A stretch of 64,000 nt of DNA from Sipunculus nudus (GCA_026874595.1 CM049314.1:16236729-16300728), one strand, 5' to 3'; positions 39,223 through 49,393 are shown, numbered from the stretch's first letter. Notes: generated by a model not told the origin, from the sequence alone. Numbers and translations: made by a program.

Positions 39223-39390
39223 TCACATTTTCCTACACAACCTGTTGTACGCCACACCGAGTCCAATCATTGTAAAGGTCAGTCCGAACAGTAAAAAAAT
39301 CATGGCACCCCAGTAACATTTGCGGAGGCGACGTCCCCGGGCAAGGTACAAAAGGGCTGACACACTCAGGTCGTGCGGCTTACACTGCAT
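39223..39390 (-). CDS. Small tail-anchored membrane protein, 55 aa
   Basis: A 55-codon ORF in an otherwise empty gap. The first 25 residues are basic and cytosolic-looking (A-R-G-R-R-L-R-K). A single transmembrane helix follows (W-G-A-M-I-F-L-L-F-G-L-T-F-T-M-I-G-L-G), then a short positively charged end (N-R-L-C-R-K-M). An ATTAAA-like signal lies downstream on the minus strand near 39190. It sits in the run of minus-strand genes. Small single-span membrane proteins are common in herpesvirus-like genomes, but I cannot link this to a specific one. The main doubt is its short length. Confidence 0.5.
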   Translation of the reverse strand: MQCKPHDLSVSALLYLARGRRLRKCYWGAMIFLLFGLTFTMIGLGVAYNRLCRKM

Positions 39391-39586
39391 CCTTGGGTTT
39401 TTTTATCGTGACCTGGCCGACCGGAAATACAAACCGCGCGATGCTCTGGTCGTTTGCCAAACGGGTCGCCCTCAGCACTGAAATCGTGTCACTATTCCGG
39501 GTAAAATGTAATGAACTGTTACACCGTCTTACACGGAGACTGAAAAATGCAGTATTTACAAATATCCCGACCCTTCTCCGTGGAGG

Positions 39587-40693
39587 TTAGTCCTGTGCGT
39601 CGATTGAAAGCCCCAGCGCGCAAATGACGTCTCCGTACAAGTAACAGGACACGTCGGCTGGTGGCACGATTTGTGATATAATTTCGCTGTCGCATTCGTC
39701 GTCCAACGAAAGTTCACAGAAAGGAGGGAGGACTTCGGCGTCCGACAGCATCGACGGGTCGCACCTCAATTCAAATGATGCTCCCTTTTCACAGTCACCG
39801 TATCTCTCCGTCAGGTGTAATGTGACCTTGCAGAGACCTTCCCATTTTTGTGTGTCGCCTGGGTGTGTTACATGTGTTATTTTCCCGTTGCAGGGGACGG
39901 CTGCGGGGTTAAAGAATGATGGTGTACGACCGGGAGGCTGCGTGTCATGCTGCGCGTCATCGCCCACGTCACCATACCTGGCAACGAAAAAGTCATGAGT
40001 TTGTGCGGCTGGTACTATCACAGCGTGCCACGAGAGACGGGGACACAAGCGGTAAGTGTTGTTTCTTTTCGTCAGCAAGGTGTCACGTACGAGGAGGAGC
40101 ATGTCCGCTGGTTCTTGCATGTGTGGAAATTGTTCGGGTGGGTCGAACAAGACGCACTCGAAAGATGCCCCTTCCGGTAAAACGGCTGTGAGAGTACGTA
40201 TCTTCCTTTTTGATTTACTAGTTTCAGAATCTTCTATTAGTTGTACGCGACCGACGACTGTTATGTGCTCGTCCACGTGACACTTAAACCGGCCGGGGGC
40301 TGGTATGTCACAGAATGAGGTGCCGTTTTCGTGCTGGTCTTTTGTCAGTAATTCTTTACAGCTTTCTGCTATACGTAACCGCCTCAGATTGAGCTGTTGA
40401 GACGTCAGTTCCGACCAACTGGTAGGCGGATGGTGACGCTCCCACACGAATCCTTTCACACTCAAAACAAGGCCGTTGCAGATACGCTTGAAATTGCCAG
40501 ACACACGGTACCATTCTCCGGGTGCCCACTGTTCGATTTGTTGACCATCGGAAACGTTTAACACGACACACGTCCCCTCTGAGTCGTAAACGACGGCTCG
40601 GAAATTCCCACCGGTGCTTGAATACATTGCGACGGTGACAGCAGCGCCGGGAACGCCGGTGTCTAAGTTCGAAATGGCTTCGCATTGAGCCAT
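39587..40693 (-). CDS. Possible OB-fold (RPA-like) DNA-binding protein, 368 aa
   Basis: Reads as up to three beta-barrel-like segments. The first (about residues 10-85 from Met at 40693) has A-V-V-Y-D-S-E-G-T, then W-Y-R-V-S-G-N-F-K, similar in order to the single-strand-binding OB folds of replication protein A. The second includes I-T-V-V-G-R-V-Q-L-I. The third is near the acidic C-terminus. Herpesvirus-type genomes need a single-strand-binding protein, but this match is only a shape resemblance. The ORF is open to 40783, overlapping the upstream gene; I start at M-A-Q-C-E-A to avoid the overlap, with 40723 as another option. Confidence 0.62.
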   Translation of the reverse strand: MAQCEAISNLDTGVPGAAVTVAMYSSTGGNFRAVVYDSEGTCVVLNVSDGQQIEQWAPGEWYRVSGNFKRICNGLVLSVKGFVWERHHPPTSWSELTSQQLNLRRLRIAESCKELLTKDQHENGTSFCDIPAPGRFKCHVDEHITVVGRVQLIEDSETSKSKRKIRTLTAVLPEGASFECVLFDPPEQFPHMQEPADMLLLVRDTLLTKRNNTYRLCPRLSWHAVIVPAAQTHDFFVARYGDVGDDAQHDTQPPGRTPSFFNPAAVPCNGKITHVTHPGDTQKWEGLCKVTLHLTERYGDCEKGASFELRCDPSMLSDAEVLPPFCELSLDDECDSEIISQIVPPADVSCYLYGDVICALGLSIDAQD

Positions 40694-40719
40694 GTTATTG
40701 TGTTTCTGTCGCGGATAAG

Positions 40720-42015
40720 TCATTCGAAATGGCAGTGGTCCGCGATGTTTTGAATCATATACAAGCGGTTTGTTATCTGGCACGTCACGTGCGATAACCG
40801 GTTAGTAAACACGCCCTGTAAAAAACAGTCAGAAGGCAGGTCGTCCACGTACACGCATGGGCCGTCTGGCAGTGCGTCCATTCCCACGCTCAATGTATCA
40901 GGGTTGGGTGGGTCCTGGTCTACGTCCCATGCTGTTGAACGTGCGATTTCCATGGCGTTCAGGTCGGCGCTGACCAAGTCCGGGTTCCACACGCGGTTGT
41001 GTTGCGCCAACAAGCACAGCATGCACGGTAATCTGACGAGCAGGTCTTCGCAGTGCAGCTGTTCGTTTCTGTCGCCTGACACGAAAGCAAAACGTTGTGA
41101 CGGTAACTGGGAGGGATCTCTGGCCTGCTGCAGAAATTCGTACATGAAAAGAACAATGTTGAAACATTCCAGTAAACGAACGTGATTTGTGACCGCTAAG
41201 CTTACGTCGAACAATTTCGCTGGCAGGGCGACAAGTCCACGTGGATGCGAAATCCCTTGCATACGCGACGACTTCCGCATATACGCTGAGGCGACACACG
41301 TTGGTAGGGTGCAGCGGGCCTCCGTGTAAACCACCCGCAATGCCTCTGACAAACCCTCTGATACGGGTATGTTCTTGAAGCCGGCGGCATCGACCAGATG
41401 TTCCACTATTTCGCGGCGTGCGCTTAGTGACATCCAACTGTTTGCGTGTTTGAACGTATGGGGAGTTCCAACCACTTGAGCTAAGGGGTTACGGGCTGCG
41501 ACACGTATAGCGCGCGCCGGTGGTCCGTGGTTGTCCTGTGTGACAGGGCGCAGTTTGCAACGCTGGTCTGTTGAATATTTTTCCCCGTTGCAGTTATCAG
41601 GTATTTCATCAGGGTTGTCTGGGAAAAGTGAATGTTCCAGTGTCAAAGCTTGTACGCCTTCTTCTTCCACCTTCACGACCATTGGAAGGCTTGTGTTGGA
41701 GTTGGCGGGAACTTCTCGTGCTTTGTGCGTGTTTCCTGGGCATGACACTACCATAAACCCTTCTCTGCGTTCTGAACCGTCAGGTAGACGTGAACGTGTC
41801 CCGTCTTCACGCTGGGACAGTCCTGTCGGGATGATCGACACAGGGGCCCCGAGGTTGTATGAGCATACTGTAAGGGCGCTCTTTATTGCATTGACGTTCA
41901 CATTATCCGAACGTTTGCAACCGGCAGACACATGGTCATGCGACAGGGTCTGTTCCTGTGTGTTGAATGTGGTCCACGGAGACAGGGGTACAACCCCAAG
42001 GTTTCTGTCCGCCAT
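40720..42015 (-). CDS. Unrecognised protein, 431 aa
   Basis: The N-terminal 150 residues are low in hydrophobics and likely disordered. The rest is a helical, folded-looking domain (C-F-N-I-V-L-F-M-Y-E-F-L-Q-Q, L-P-C-M-L-C-L-L-A-Q). No motif is recognised. It starts only 76 bases from the divergent start of the 879-residue gene, so the two probably share a promoter region. Confidence 0.72.
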   Translation of the reverse strand: MADRNLGVVPLSPWTTFNTQEQTLSHDHVSAGCKRSDNVNVNAIKSALTVCSYNLGAPVSIIPTGLSQREDGTRSRLPDGSERREGFMVVSCPGNTHKAREVPANSNTSLPMVVKVEEEGVQALTLEHSLFPDNPDEIPDNCNGEKYSTDQRCKLRPVTQDNHGPPARAIRVAARNPLAQVVGTPHTFKHANSWMSLSARREIVEHLVDAAGFKNIPVSEGLSEALRVVYTEARCTLPTCVASAYMRKSSRMQGISHPRGLVALPAKLFDVSLAVTNHVRLLECFNIVLFMYEFLQQARDPSQLPSQRFAFVSGDRNEQLHCEDLLVRLPCMLCLLAQHNRVWNPDLVSADLNAMEIARSTAWDVDQDPPNPDTLSVGMDALPDGPCVYVDDLPSDCFLQGVFTNRLSHVTCQITNRLYMIQNIADHCHFE

Positions 42016-42091
42016 GCCTTATTTGGGTGATCGGAGGCCGATGTCCGGCCTGAGTTGACTTTCACAAAAAAAGAACAATCGGTGAAACACT

Positions 42092-44731
42092 ATGGCTTCC
42101 TCAGACGACCGATCGGCACACACGGTGCAGGAGCGCGGTGTAGCTGTCGGGCACCCGCTCGAATGCGCGGATTCTACAGAGTGGCTTAGGTTGTGGGCGG
42201 ACACGTTGACGGCGCTGATCGATGTGAACGTATCAAAACATGTGTATCCTGATCTTATGCTTCAGAGTTTGCCACGCTTGCGGTCAAACGCGTGTGTGGC
42301 AAAGGAAATGTCATTTTTTGTACGTGAAAGTCTGCATTGTTCTTTATCGCGTGTCACGTACGGACTGTCCTTGCTCTTGCCGCGACTGTCCCTCGAGATG
42401 GATCACGTTGCTTCCTGTCTGGAAGAATACGTTCGTAACTCTCAAGACATGCAGCGAGACGCGAGGTGTGGTAGAAACCAGGGCTTGACGGAACAGCAGG
42501 TTGAGTCGCTGTGTCAGAAATACTTCCGTTCTGTGCTTCGGACAGAGGACTGTCGGTTTTGGCACACAACGGGCAGTAACACTGCATGGACGGTGCACGA
42601 GATGCAGAAATGCTGTTGGGACCTTGATTTCGCTTTTTACAGCACACCCCTGGAAGAGGTTATTACCGCCCTCGGAGAGCTAGAGGAAGTATGTGCGAAA
42701 CTGTTTGTTTCAGTTTGGGTATTGCCTCCCCACCTGTTGGATATGAGCCTGGGTTGTTTAGCATGTGTTTCCGCTCAGGCCTTTGCGTATTCCCTCGCGC
42801 AAGATGGGTCCCGTGCAGGGGCCGACCCACCTGAACAAACCAGGTTAGGTGCCAGTAACTGTTCTCATATTGTGTCATGTGACACGGGGCATGATCTTTT
42901 CCAGACGTTAAATGTGCCGGCAGGAAGCGGGTCATGTCAACGGGAGCGAAGCAGAGATGGAGCTGCTCCTGCAGGTGATGGCGAACGTGTGGCCGCGGTC
43001 AACCAGTTGCCTAACGCTCCTGACATGGCACTGGCTGCCGGTTCTCCACGTCCTATAAACTCTGTCGACCCCACTGAAGACAGGTATTACTGTGGTTTCG
43101 GGAAAACCTCTGGCGCAGACGACAGGCTCCTCAAGGAGCTGCGACTGGGTAACAGTCATGTGGCAGAAAAGACCCGTCTGTTGTTGGAAAACATGAGGCG
43201 CGCCCGTTCGGAAATAGACTCGCATTGGCGGAATTCGGCTGATATTTTTAGATGGTGTGGTGAACGCGGTGACACTGACGTGCAAACCGAGGGTCATTAC
43301 GCGGGCAATGCCGTTCTCATGTACACGGTTCCCGTCTACGGGTTGACTGTTGAAGAGCTCGTGGGGAACGAGTTTGCGGCCATGGACGCTCAGGCCGAGC
43401 TTGAAGCCCGCAAACACGAGACTAGGATCAAGGAGCAGTTGAAAAAAGCTAGGGACCGTGGAGTCCAAGACGCGCCACAAGCTGTTGCGTGGGACATCTT
43501 GAAAGGGATTAACATGGATGGTAGCAAAAACGGGGGTTTGGCGCAAATGTTGGAGCGGGTGACAGGGAGGCGTTATGGGGTCGGCAACCAAGCAGTTGGA
43601 TGTGGAAACAATGAACGTCCTGGACGTTCTTGCGTTGATGATTACATCGATACCTTGGTTACGGAGATGACGTCATGTGACATAGACTCCGTCCAGAAAT
43701 CGGTGGGAGAGCGCGTTTTCGAACGTCACCGCAAACTGGTGAGGGCGAGGCACGCAAAGCTGTTGCGCAAATTGCGCAGGGCGAAAGAAGACCTGTCCTG
43801 TTGCATGCAGCCCCGCGTAGCGGGACAAGAGATCTTGTCAGGACTTTTCGCCGTCAGACGATGTGTCAAAGCAGTGCAGCTCTTCCGAGAGGTTGTTTCC
43901 GCGCAGGCGGGAGCAGACGTGAACCCCGACGATTTGCAAAATGGTTGGCTTGTGTCTGGGGACGGGTCACCGTATGATCCGTCCCGTGTTCCTCGCCCGC
44001 GTGTAGCTGAAGCGTGGGAGGTCAGTTGCGGGGAGCCCCTGCTGGAAACTGTCAACATATCGATGGCCTCAGAACTGACTAAGTCCCTGCAACTTGGCCC
44101 TATGTGGATGTCAAGGGACTCGCACGAGGACACAGCGTGCCCCGTCAGGGCGGGATTTGTTATGCACGCTGTTTGGTCTGCAAGGGGCGTCCCCGCGTCT
44201 GCGCGTGCTGACGTTGAAAGGTTCTGCACTTTGAAATCGGAAATGGGAGCACTGGGGTCACGACAGGCGGAACGCTTCGGGGATGTGTTCCCAGTGATGC
44301 AGGAACAGTATCTGGAACTGCTGCAGCAGTTGCGGGCGCAGGAAGCGCAGACGTCGTCAGGTGATGCCGAAAACCAATCTTGTCTGGACAGTTTGAAGCA
44401 AACACGGTTTCTCTGCCACATGCACAAGGTTCGGTTGGTGGCATATGCTGTTGTGGCGCACCAATTGGCCCATCCGGGGAACCGTGTCCGGTGTCTGTCT
44501 GTGGCCGATCCGTCACATTTATGTCCGGGGGAAGGGGGGGAGGTTTACGCTCTCGAGGAGGCTGTATATGTGGGGCCCGCTTTTTCACCACACACGCTGA
44601 TATCCAGGCGACACTACACGCCTCCGGTAAACGACGCTGACGCACAAGAGGCAAACGCGCGGGATCTATGGGATATAAAACAGAGTCATGACATCTTCGA
44701 ACTCCTGGCTGCTGCACCAGCGACGCGTTGA
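42092..44731 (+). CDS. Unrecognised large protein, 879 aa
   Basis: A long, mostly helical protein with scattered Cys residues, no membrane segment and no motif I can name. The middle part (about residues 430-480) is a charged helix rich in Glu, Arg and Lys that could be a coiled coil. The last 250 residues are well ordered by composition (for example H-L-C-P-G-E-G-G-E-V-Y-A-L-E-E-A-V). I considered a herpesvirus packaging (terminase accessory) subunit by size and composition, but the expected zinc-binding pattern is not evident. AATAAA lies at 44779-44784, about 50 bases past the stop. Confidence 0.72.
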   Translation: MASSDDRSAHTVQERGVAVGHPLECADSTEWLRLWADTLTALIDVNVSKHVYPDLMLQSLPRLRSNACVAKEMSFFVRESLHCSLSRVTYGLSLLLPRLSLEMDHVASCLEEYVRNSQDMQRDARCGRNQGLTEQQVESLCQKYFRSVLRTEDCRFWHTTGSNTAWTVHEMQKCCWDLDFAFYSTPLEEVITALGELEEVCAKLFVSVWVLPPHLLDMSLGCLACVSAQAFAYSLAQDGSRAGADPPEQTRLGASNCSHIVSCDTGHDLFQTLNVPAGSGSCQRERSRDGAAPAGDGERVAAVNQLPNAPDMALAAGSPRPINSVDPTEDRYYCGFGKTSGADDRLLKELRLGNSHVAEKTRLLLENMRRARSEIDSHWRNSADIFRWCGERGDTDVQTEGHYAGNAVLMYTVPVYGLTVEELVGNEFAAMDAQAELEARKHETRIKEQLKKARDRGVQDAPQAVAWDILKGINMDGSKNGGLAQMLERVTGRRYGVGNQAVGCGNNERPGRSCVDDYIDTLVTEMTSCDIDSVQKSVGERVFERHRKLVRARHAKLLRKLRRAKEDLSCCMQPRVAGQEILSGLFAVRRCVKAVQLFREVVSAQAGADVNPDDLQNGWLVSGDGSPYDPSRVPRPRVAEAWEVSCGEPLLETVNISMASELTKSLQLGPMWMSRDSHEDTACPVRAGFVMHAVWSARGVPASARADVERFCTLKSEMGALGSRQAERFGDVFPVMQEQYLELLQQLRAQEAQTSSGDAENQSCLDSLKQTRFLCHMHKVRLVAYAVVAHQLAHPGNRVRCLSVADPSHLCPGEGGEVYALEEAVYVGPAFSPHTLISRRHYTPPVNDADAQEANARDLWDIKQSHDIFELLAAAPATR

Positions 44732-44778
44732 CTTTCGTCGTATCCTATATGAAACAAAACACTCATGATACCAAACCA

Positions 44779-44784
44779 AATAAA
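44779..44784 (+). terminator. PolyA signal of the 879-residue gene
   Basis: AATAAA, about 50 bases past the stop at 44731. Confidence 0.65.
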
Positions 44785-44819
44785 ACCAAACACATACAGT
44801 CATAATGTGCAATGTGATA

Positions 44820-44825
44820 TTTATT
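44820..44825 (-). terminator. PolyA signal of the 764-residue gene
   Basis: AATAAA on the minus strand, about 120 bases past the stop at 44945. Confidence 0.6.
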
Positions 44826-44944
44826 CATTAAACAAAATATATTTATTGTATGCAGGTTTTGATGTTGCATTGTGTGTATATGTGTGTCTGTACATATTGA
44901 AATGTCCAGTTTGGCAGTTGTGACATGATTTCTAACAAGTCTTA

Positions 44945-47239
44945 TCAGGAGGCTTCGATCAAATTGCTGATGAATTCAGCCGTGCCGGTTACGTACTCCG
45001 GTATATCTACTTTCATCATCTCTGCCAGTTTATATATGTTTTGTAACGTCTGTGATCCCGGTTTGAACGCACGTCTTAGTTTGACGGCCAGTTCAGTCTT
45101 GTACTTCGACACAGTTTCTTTCATAACTTTGGCCACATCCTGTGGTATGTTCTTTCCCATCAGGCATTCAGTCAGATCTGCTGTGTAGGGCACGGGGAGT
45201 CTCCTTTCGTTGAGAAAGGTTGCATTGGCGAAGGCCGTGTTGCGGTCCACCAACAACGTGTTTTGAGGTGATATACCGATCCGCAGAACAAACCGGTAGG
45301 CCAAATGAAGCCATAAAGATAGCGGCAAGCGTTTGGCGTCGTCAGCCGACAGTTTGTGCAGGGGCGCGAGACCCAGCTCGTTATGGTCAATGACAAAACA
45401 TCCCGTTGGCCCACCGTCGGCAAAATGGTTGTAAAATGTGTGGTGGCTGCCGCATACGTAAGAGTATTCCAATCCGAAGGCAATATGCAGGTTGGTCTGC
45501 ATGTACGACATAACGCCGTTACAGAAAAACTCTACGCAGCCCGGAGTGTGCTTGTCCCCGAGGAAAATGTTCATGGCTGCGTGCCTGAACGCCAATTGTT
45601 TTGCGTCGTGATAGAGCATGGGGCCTTTGAACACCTGCTGCGATTTCAAATCAGCTCTCGTGAACGATTTCGTTTTCTGATGCGGCACATGCAACAGAGG
45701 CAGGCGGCTCATGACCTCTTCTAGTTCTGTGATGGATGTGAAACGCTGTTTCAGTATGTCAGCAGGACATCTGCAGTTAAGGGTCATTCGAACTGGTCCA
45801 CATGTTACCTCGTGGCATTTGGGGCGTTTAGCGTCTGCTTCACCTGTGTCTTTTTGCTTCCTTTTCCGGGAAAAGCGATCACACTTGGGCAACGAAAGCC
45901 CGTAAACGTCGCTGTCACATGGTTGGGTCATGGATGGGAAACATTTCCTAAGTCGGTTGCATACCTCTGTCGCAGGGTTTCCACCCCCGCGTGTGTGGCT
46001 CTTGCGTAACCGCTTCGGTCTGGTACACACCCACTGGTTTGTTATAACGGGATAAAATTCGACGTAATGTTCCATCGACTGGTGCGAACGTTTCCACCGG
46101 GCACCGTAAAACTCTGTACAGTGGGTGGGGTCTGCTGCACGCTCGGTAACCAACCCTGGTGGCTGTGGGACGCTGCGTCCCGTCCTGCCCCGTCTGGTTG
46201 TGCGGTCGATGGCGTAGTCAGGCATCGCGTTCAAAGGTGGTAGAGACTTTGGTTTAACCAACACTTCGTCGACCAGCAACGTTTTGGAAGCGTCGTGGTT
46301 CACAAGCTGCCCCCGGCCGCCTTTCCGGTTCTTCAGTGCAGGAGGGCACATGCACATCAGGTACCTGATCACGACACAGAAGAGAATCAAAACAGGGTCA
46401 CCGTATCGTGCAAACTTGCCACACGCCGATATGAACACTTGCATGTAACTGTCCCGGTCAGCTATGGCCTCCCGTTGTAGCAGAGACAGCACCAGGTCGA
46501 TAAGCTGTGGTTTCCCGTGTGGCTTACTCTGCAACACTGCCTTCCCTGCGTCTGTGACCTTTGCCGGACAGCACGTCATGCACATGGCTACGTGTCTGGC
46601 TGCTGACAACAGCCAAACCGCGATGTCGTCTTTCGTGTCACCGGTCACGATCGGATTCACGTCCCAGTCGTTACATTCTTCCACCTTGTTTTTCCAATCA
46701 CGCCATGCCCGCAGCAGATTGGTCAGGGCGAGCGCGGCGGACATTGTCCCTGGTTCCGATTCCACCAACGGTATCAGAGTTGCGTCCGGTTGAAACACCC
46801 TCATCGGTGGAAGCGGGGTTCTCGGGTGCAGGAAGGGAGGGGTCAAAGTCGCGGTACACATGCACACAGCTACACGAGATGTTTTCACGTCCAACAGAGT
46901 TTCAATGACAGATCTCATGTTGCGTTTCGACTTGCTCCCCGTTGCATTTGACAAATCGGCCACTAACGTGAAAACACGCGCCGGTGCCAAGCAATGGTCT
47001 TCCAGCAGGAACTTTACAACGTGTTTCCATTTTAGTTTGGGCGGTCGTCTTGATCCTAACAGTTCATCGGTGGCCTGCAGCACGTGTTGGATGTCTTTCC
47101 TCCTGAGACCTGTTTGCACCAGGGACAAAAGCTCATCCACGCGTATGGCTAGACCTTCTGAATAGCAGTGCGCGTTTGGGGTTTGCATGTCGGCGTAACT
47201 GGCATCAGAGAAATGGCCGGGCAGCATGCGCAGGAGCAC
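44945..47239 (-). CDS. Unrecognised large protein, 764 aa
   Basis: Helical N-terminal half with Cys-rich stretches (V-A-V-C-M-C-T, C-M-T-C-C-P). The basic, disordered middle includes K-R-K-Q-K. The conserved-looking C-terminal 230 residues include a His-rich H-H-T-F-Y-N-H-F segment, then C-F-V-I-D-H-N-E-L-G, and later L-R-I-G-I-S-P-Q-N-T-L-L-V-D. That last string resembles the shape of a kinase catalytic loop, but the expected His and Asp are replaced, so I do not call it a kinase. The function is unknown. It is divergent from the 532-residue gene, with a TATA-like run (47341-47350) between them. Confidence 0.72.
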   Translation of the reverse strand: MLLRMLPGHFSDASYADMQTPNAHCYSEGLAIRVDELLSLVQTGLRRKDIQHVLQATDELLGSRRPPKLKWKHVVKFLLEDHCLAPARVFTLVADLSNATGSKSKRNMRSVIETLLDVKTSRVAVCMCTATLTPPFLHPRTPLPPMRVFQPDATLIPLVESEPGTMSAALALTNLLRAWRDWKNKVEECNDWDVNPIVTGDTKDDIAVWLLSAARHVAMCMTCCPAKVTDAGKAVLQSKPHGKPQLIDLVLSLLQREAIADRDSYMQVFISACGKFARYGDPVLILFCVVIRYLMCMCPPALKNRKGGRGQLVNHDASKTLLVDEVLVKPKSLPPLNAMPDYAIDRTTRRGRTGRSVPQPPGLVTERAADPTHCTEFYGARWKRSHQSMEHYVEFYPVITNQWVCTRPKRLRKSHTRGGGNPATEVCNRLRKCFPSMTQPCDSDVYGLSLPKCDRFSRKRKQKDTGEADAKRPKCHEVTCGPVRMTLNCRCPADILKQRFTSITELEEVMSRLPLLHVPHQKTKSFTRADLKSQQVFKGPMLYHDAKQLAFRHAAMNIFLGDKHTPGCVEFFCNGVMSYMQTNLHIAFGLEYSYVCGSHHTFYNHFADGGPTGCFVIDHNELGLAPLHKLSADDAKRLPLSLWLHLAYRFVLRIGISPQNTLLVDRNTAFANATFLNERRLPVPYTADLTECLMGKNIPQDVAKVMKETVSKYKTELAVKLRRAFKPGSQTLQNIYKLAEMMKVDIPEYVTGTAEFISNLIEAS

Positions 47240-47340
47240 TTTGTATGCCCAGTCGGCTGACTGTCGTCCAATCAGCGTGCGTCACGTGTGTAACCCGTTT
47301 TTGGCAAAATCTGGAGGGGGGGTTGACTGATACCACATCA

Positions 47341-47350
47341 TATATATAAA
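47341..47350 (+). promoter_or_regulatory. TATA-like run between divergent genes
   Basis: TATATATAAA, about 125 bases before the ATG at 47474. Being nearly self-complementary, it could also serve the divergent gene at 47239. Confidence 0.45.
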
Positions 47351-47473
47351 TGTGACAGCCGCTGGTACATGTGATCACGTGATGCACCGGCACTTCCACA
47401 GCCTCATAAATATCGCGGTTGGTAGGTATGCCCTCATAGACCTCTACGCCGCCGTCGAGGCTGTTGCACAAAA

Positions 47474-49072
47474 ATGTCGTCGAACGAAAACACGTCGCTC
47501 CCGGCGACAGAGAAAGTTGAAGCTGAAGGCTGCAGCACGGGTAAGACTGTCATATCAGATCGCGAAGTGGAAGCCCCTCGACCGGATGGTACCGCGTGTA
47601 CCAAATCGAACGATGGGGAACCCGGGACGTGTAACGATACCGCCAAACCAAAAGGTAGGCCCGGTCATGTATCGTTTGCATGCTTCCGACCACACATTTC
47701 CGGTGTGTGTTATCTGGACGTGAGATGCCAGTTGAAATCCCCGCAAACAGTCCAGAGACCGGGGAACGTGATCTATCTTAACGACACTGGCGTTCAGGGT
47801 GCAGTTTCCACTGTGGCGGAGGTCCTGCTAAAGTGTCCCGATAAACACCCCGGTGCCAGACCAACGGGAACTGATCAAGGAATTATGACAAGTTCATCAG
47901 AACACAGAGATTTGTTCTTTCTGGGTACCAACCGAGCAGCGTCCGAACTCGTCGAGCAACTGAACCCCGAATTAATATGTGATCTGGTGGCGGCAGCATT
48001 GGCCTTCTTCCCACACATGCTTGATTGCGTTGTGCAATTTGCATCACAGGAAAACGTGTTTTGCGGAAAGGATTTTACCATATACTGCGTTCAGGAATTG
48101 CCCTTACAGCCCGATCACAGTTACAGTCTTGTTGGAAAATGGGACCAGGTGCTGAGTACGTTCCATTGTGGGGCGTACACAAACGCTAGTGGTGAACGTA
48201 TGGTGCTGGTGACGTACCCAAAGCTTGAATGCCTTGTGCGCGCCGCGAGCGATTCCGATGGCGGTCGTGCGTTTTTTCAAAGCCTCTTGGAAGCCATGGT
48301 GACCGAGGAGGATACTGACACCAACCCCTGGCAGGTGTTGCTGACAGATGATGTCAACAGGGCTTCTGTCAACGGAAGGACGGTAATGTTGATGTGCAAG
48401 ATTCGGCGAAAGCCCAAAGCCGCATCCAATGAGTCTCATGCTGGCGGTTGTCACAGTCACATACAGCAGTTGCGTGCCGAAACATCAGACGTCGCAGAAC
48501 ATCATGTGAAAGAGAAGAGATACGTTGGACCACTGCGACCGTCTGTAACGCACAGGCGAACGGCCACAGCGCTTGACAGTGATCTGATCACGGTTGTCCG
48601 TCATCTGCAACCCCGAGTGATCTGTGATATTATGTCCGCTGTGTTAATATCGTACCCACACATCCTCGTTTATGCGAACTTTGCAGCAAACACGGAAGGT
48701 CTACGATATGCACATAAGAAATGCGACCAGATTATCACCGTGTGCTGCGTGGAGGAACTACCCGTCAAACCACAATGGCGATATGAACTCACGGGGACAT
48801 GGGGTGAGACGTTGAACACATACAATTGTGTAATCTGTAAGGACGCTCGGTCTGGACCCATCGTGGTGGTTGAGGACCCCGAATTCGCCCGTGTCGTGGA
48901 AGCTGTCAGGTTTTCCGAGGAGGGCAGACGTTTTGTGCAACTGGTCTTGGAGTCTCTTGTGTCGCCCTTCGACGTGTTTGTTACACATGGTGACTACATG
49001 TCAAGAGTACTGCTTGACGACAATATGGACGTGGCATTGTTGTGTTGCATCGTGGAACCCAATACTGATTGA
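47474..49072 (+). CDS. Protein with two tandem homologous domains, 532 aa
   Basis: After a disordered N-terminus (about 1-130), two copies of a domain of about 165 residues follow (about 140-305 and 360-525). Shared landmarks are L-(N/Q)-P-x-(L/V)-I-C-D, Y-P/F-P-H-(M/I)-L, a C-V-(Q/E)-E-L-P-(L/V)-(Q/K)-P segment, a G-(K/T)-W-x-(Q/E)-x-L-x-T-(F/Y) segment, and an (F-F-Q-S/F-V-Q-L) helix ending L-E-(A/S)-(M/L)-V. I do not recognise the domain. The internal duplication is clear evidence of a real, evolving gene. AATAAA lies at 49394-49399. Confidence 0.75.
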   Translation: MSSNENTSLPATEKVEAEGCSTGKTVISDREVEAPRPDGTACTKSNDGEPGTCNDTAKPKGRPGHVSFACFRPHISGVCYLDVRCQLKSPQTVQRPGNVIYLNDTGVQGAVSTVAEVLLKCPDKHPGARPTGTDQGIMTSSSEHRDLFFLGTNRAASELVEQLNPELICDLVAAALAFFPHMLDCVVQFASQENVFCGKDFTIYCVQELPLQPDHSYSLVGKWDQVLSTFHCGAYTNASGERMVLVTYPKLECLVRAASDSDGGRAFFQSLLEAMVTEEDTDTNPWQVLLTDDVNRASVNGRTVMLMCKIRRKPKAASNESHAGGCHSHIQQLRAETSDVAEHHVKEKRYVGPLRPSVTHRRTATALDSDLITVVRHLQPRVICDIMSAVLISYPHILVYANFAANTEGLRYAHKKCDQIITVCCVEELPVKPQWRYELTGTWGETLNTYNCVICKDARSGPIVVVEDPEFARVVEAVRFSEEGRRFVQLVLESLVSPFDVFVTHGDYMSRVLLDDNMDVALLCCIVEPNTD

Positions 49073-49393
49073 AAAGGTTTGATACTGTCCCCATCATGGG
49101 ATTTGCGCGTGTCGGACATTAACATGTGACAACGTATGTTTTGTTGTGGTCCAGCCAAACCAGTTTTGCGAGTGATGTGGTATATGTTTCTCTTTGTGAT
49201 GTGTATACAACTTTAAACTGTTATAATTGTACATTGTTTTTTTTTTGTCAGGTACCCCAATCAGCCGTTCTGACGTGTACGTTATTTGATCGCGCTGGAC
49301 GTTTGTACCTTTAGAGCGTTTTGTCATATGACCTACATCACACACACGCACATACACATTCGAAAACACAGCAGAGCAATGACAATGTGAAAC

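Noticed and set aside
42092-44731. Terminase accessory subunit
   Set aside because: Size and gene class would fit, but the characteristic zinc-binding pattern is not visible.
45196-45330. Kinase-like catalytic loop in the 764-residue protein
   Set aside because: The His and Asp expected in the loop are replaced; resemblance rests on a few residues only.
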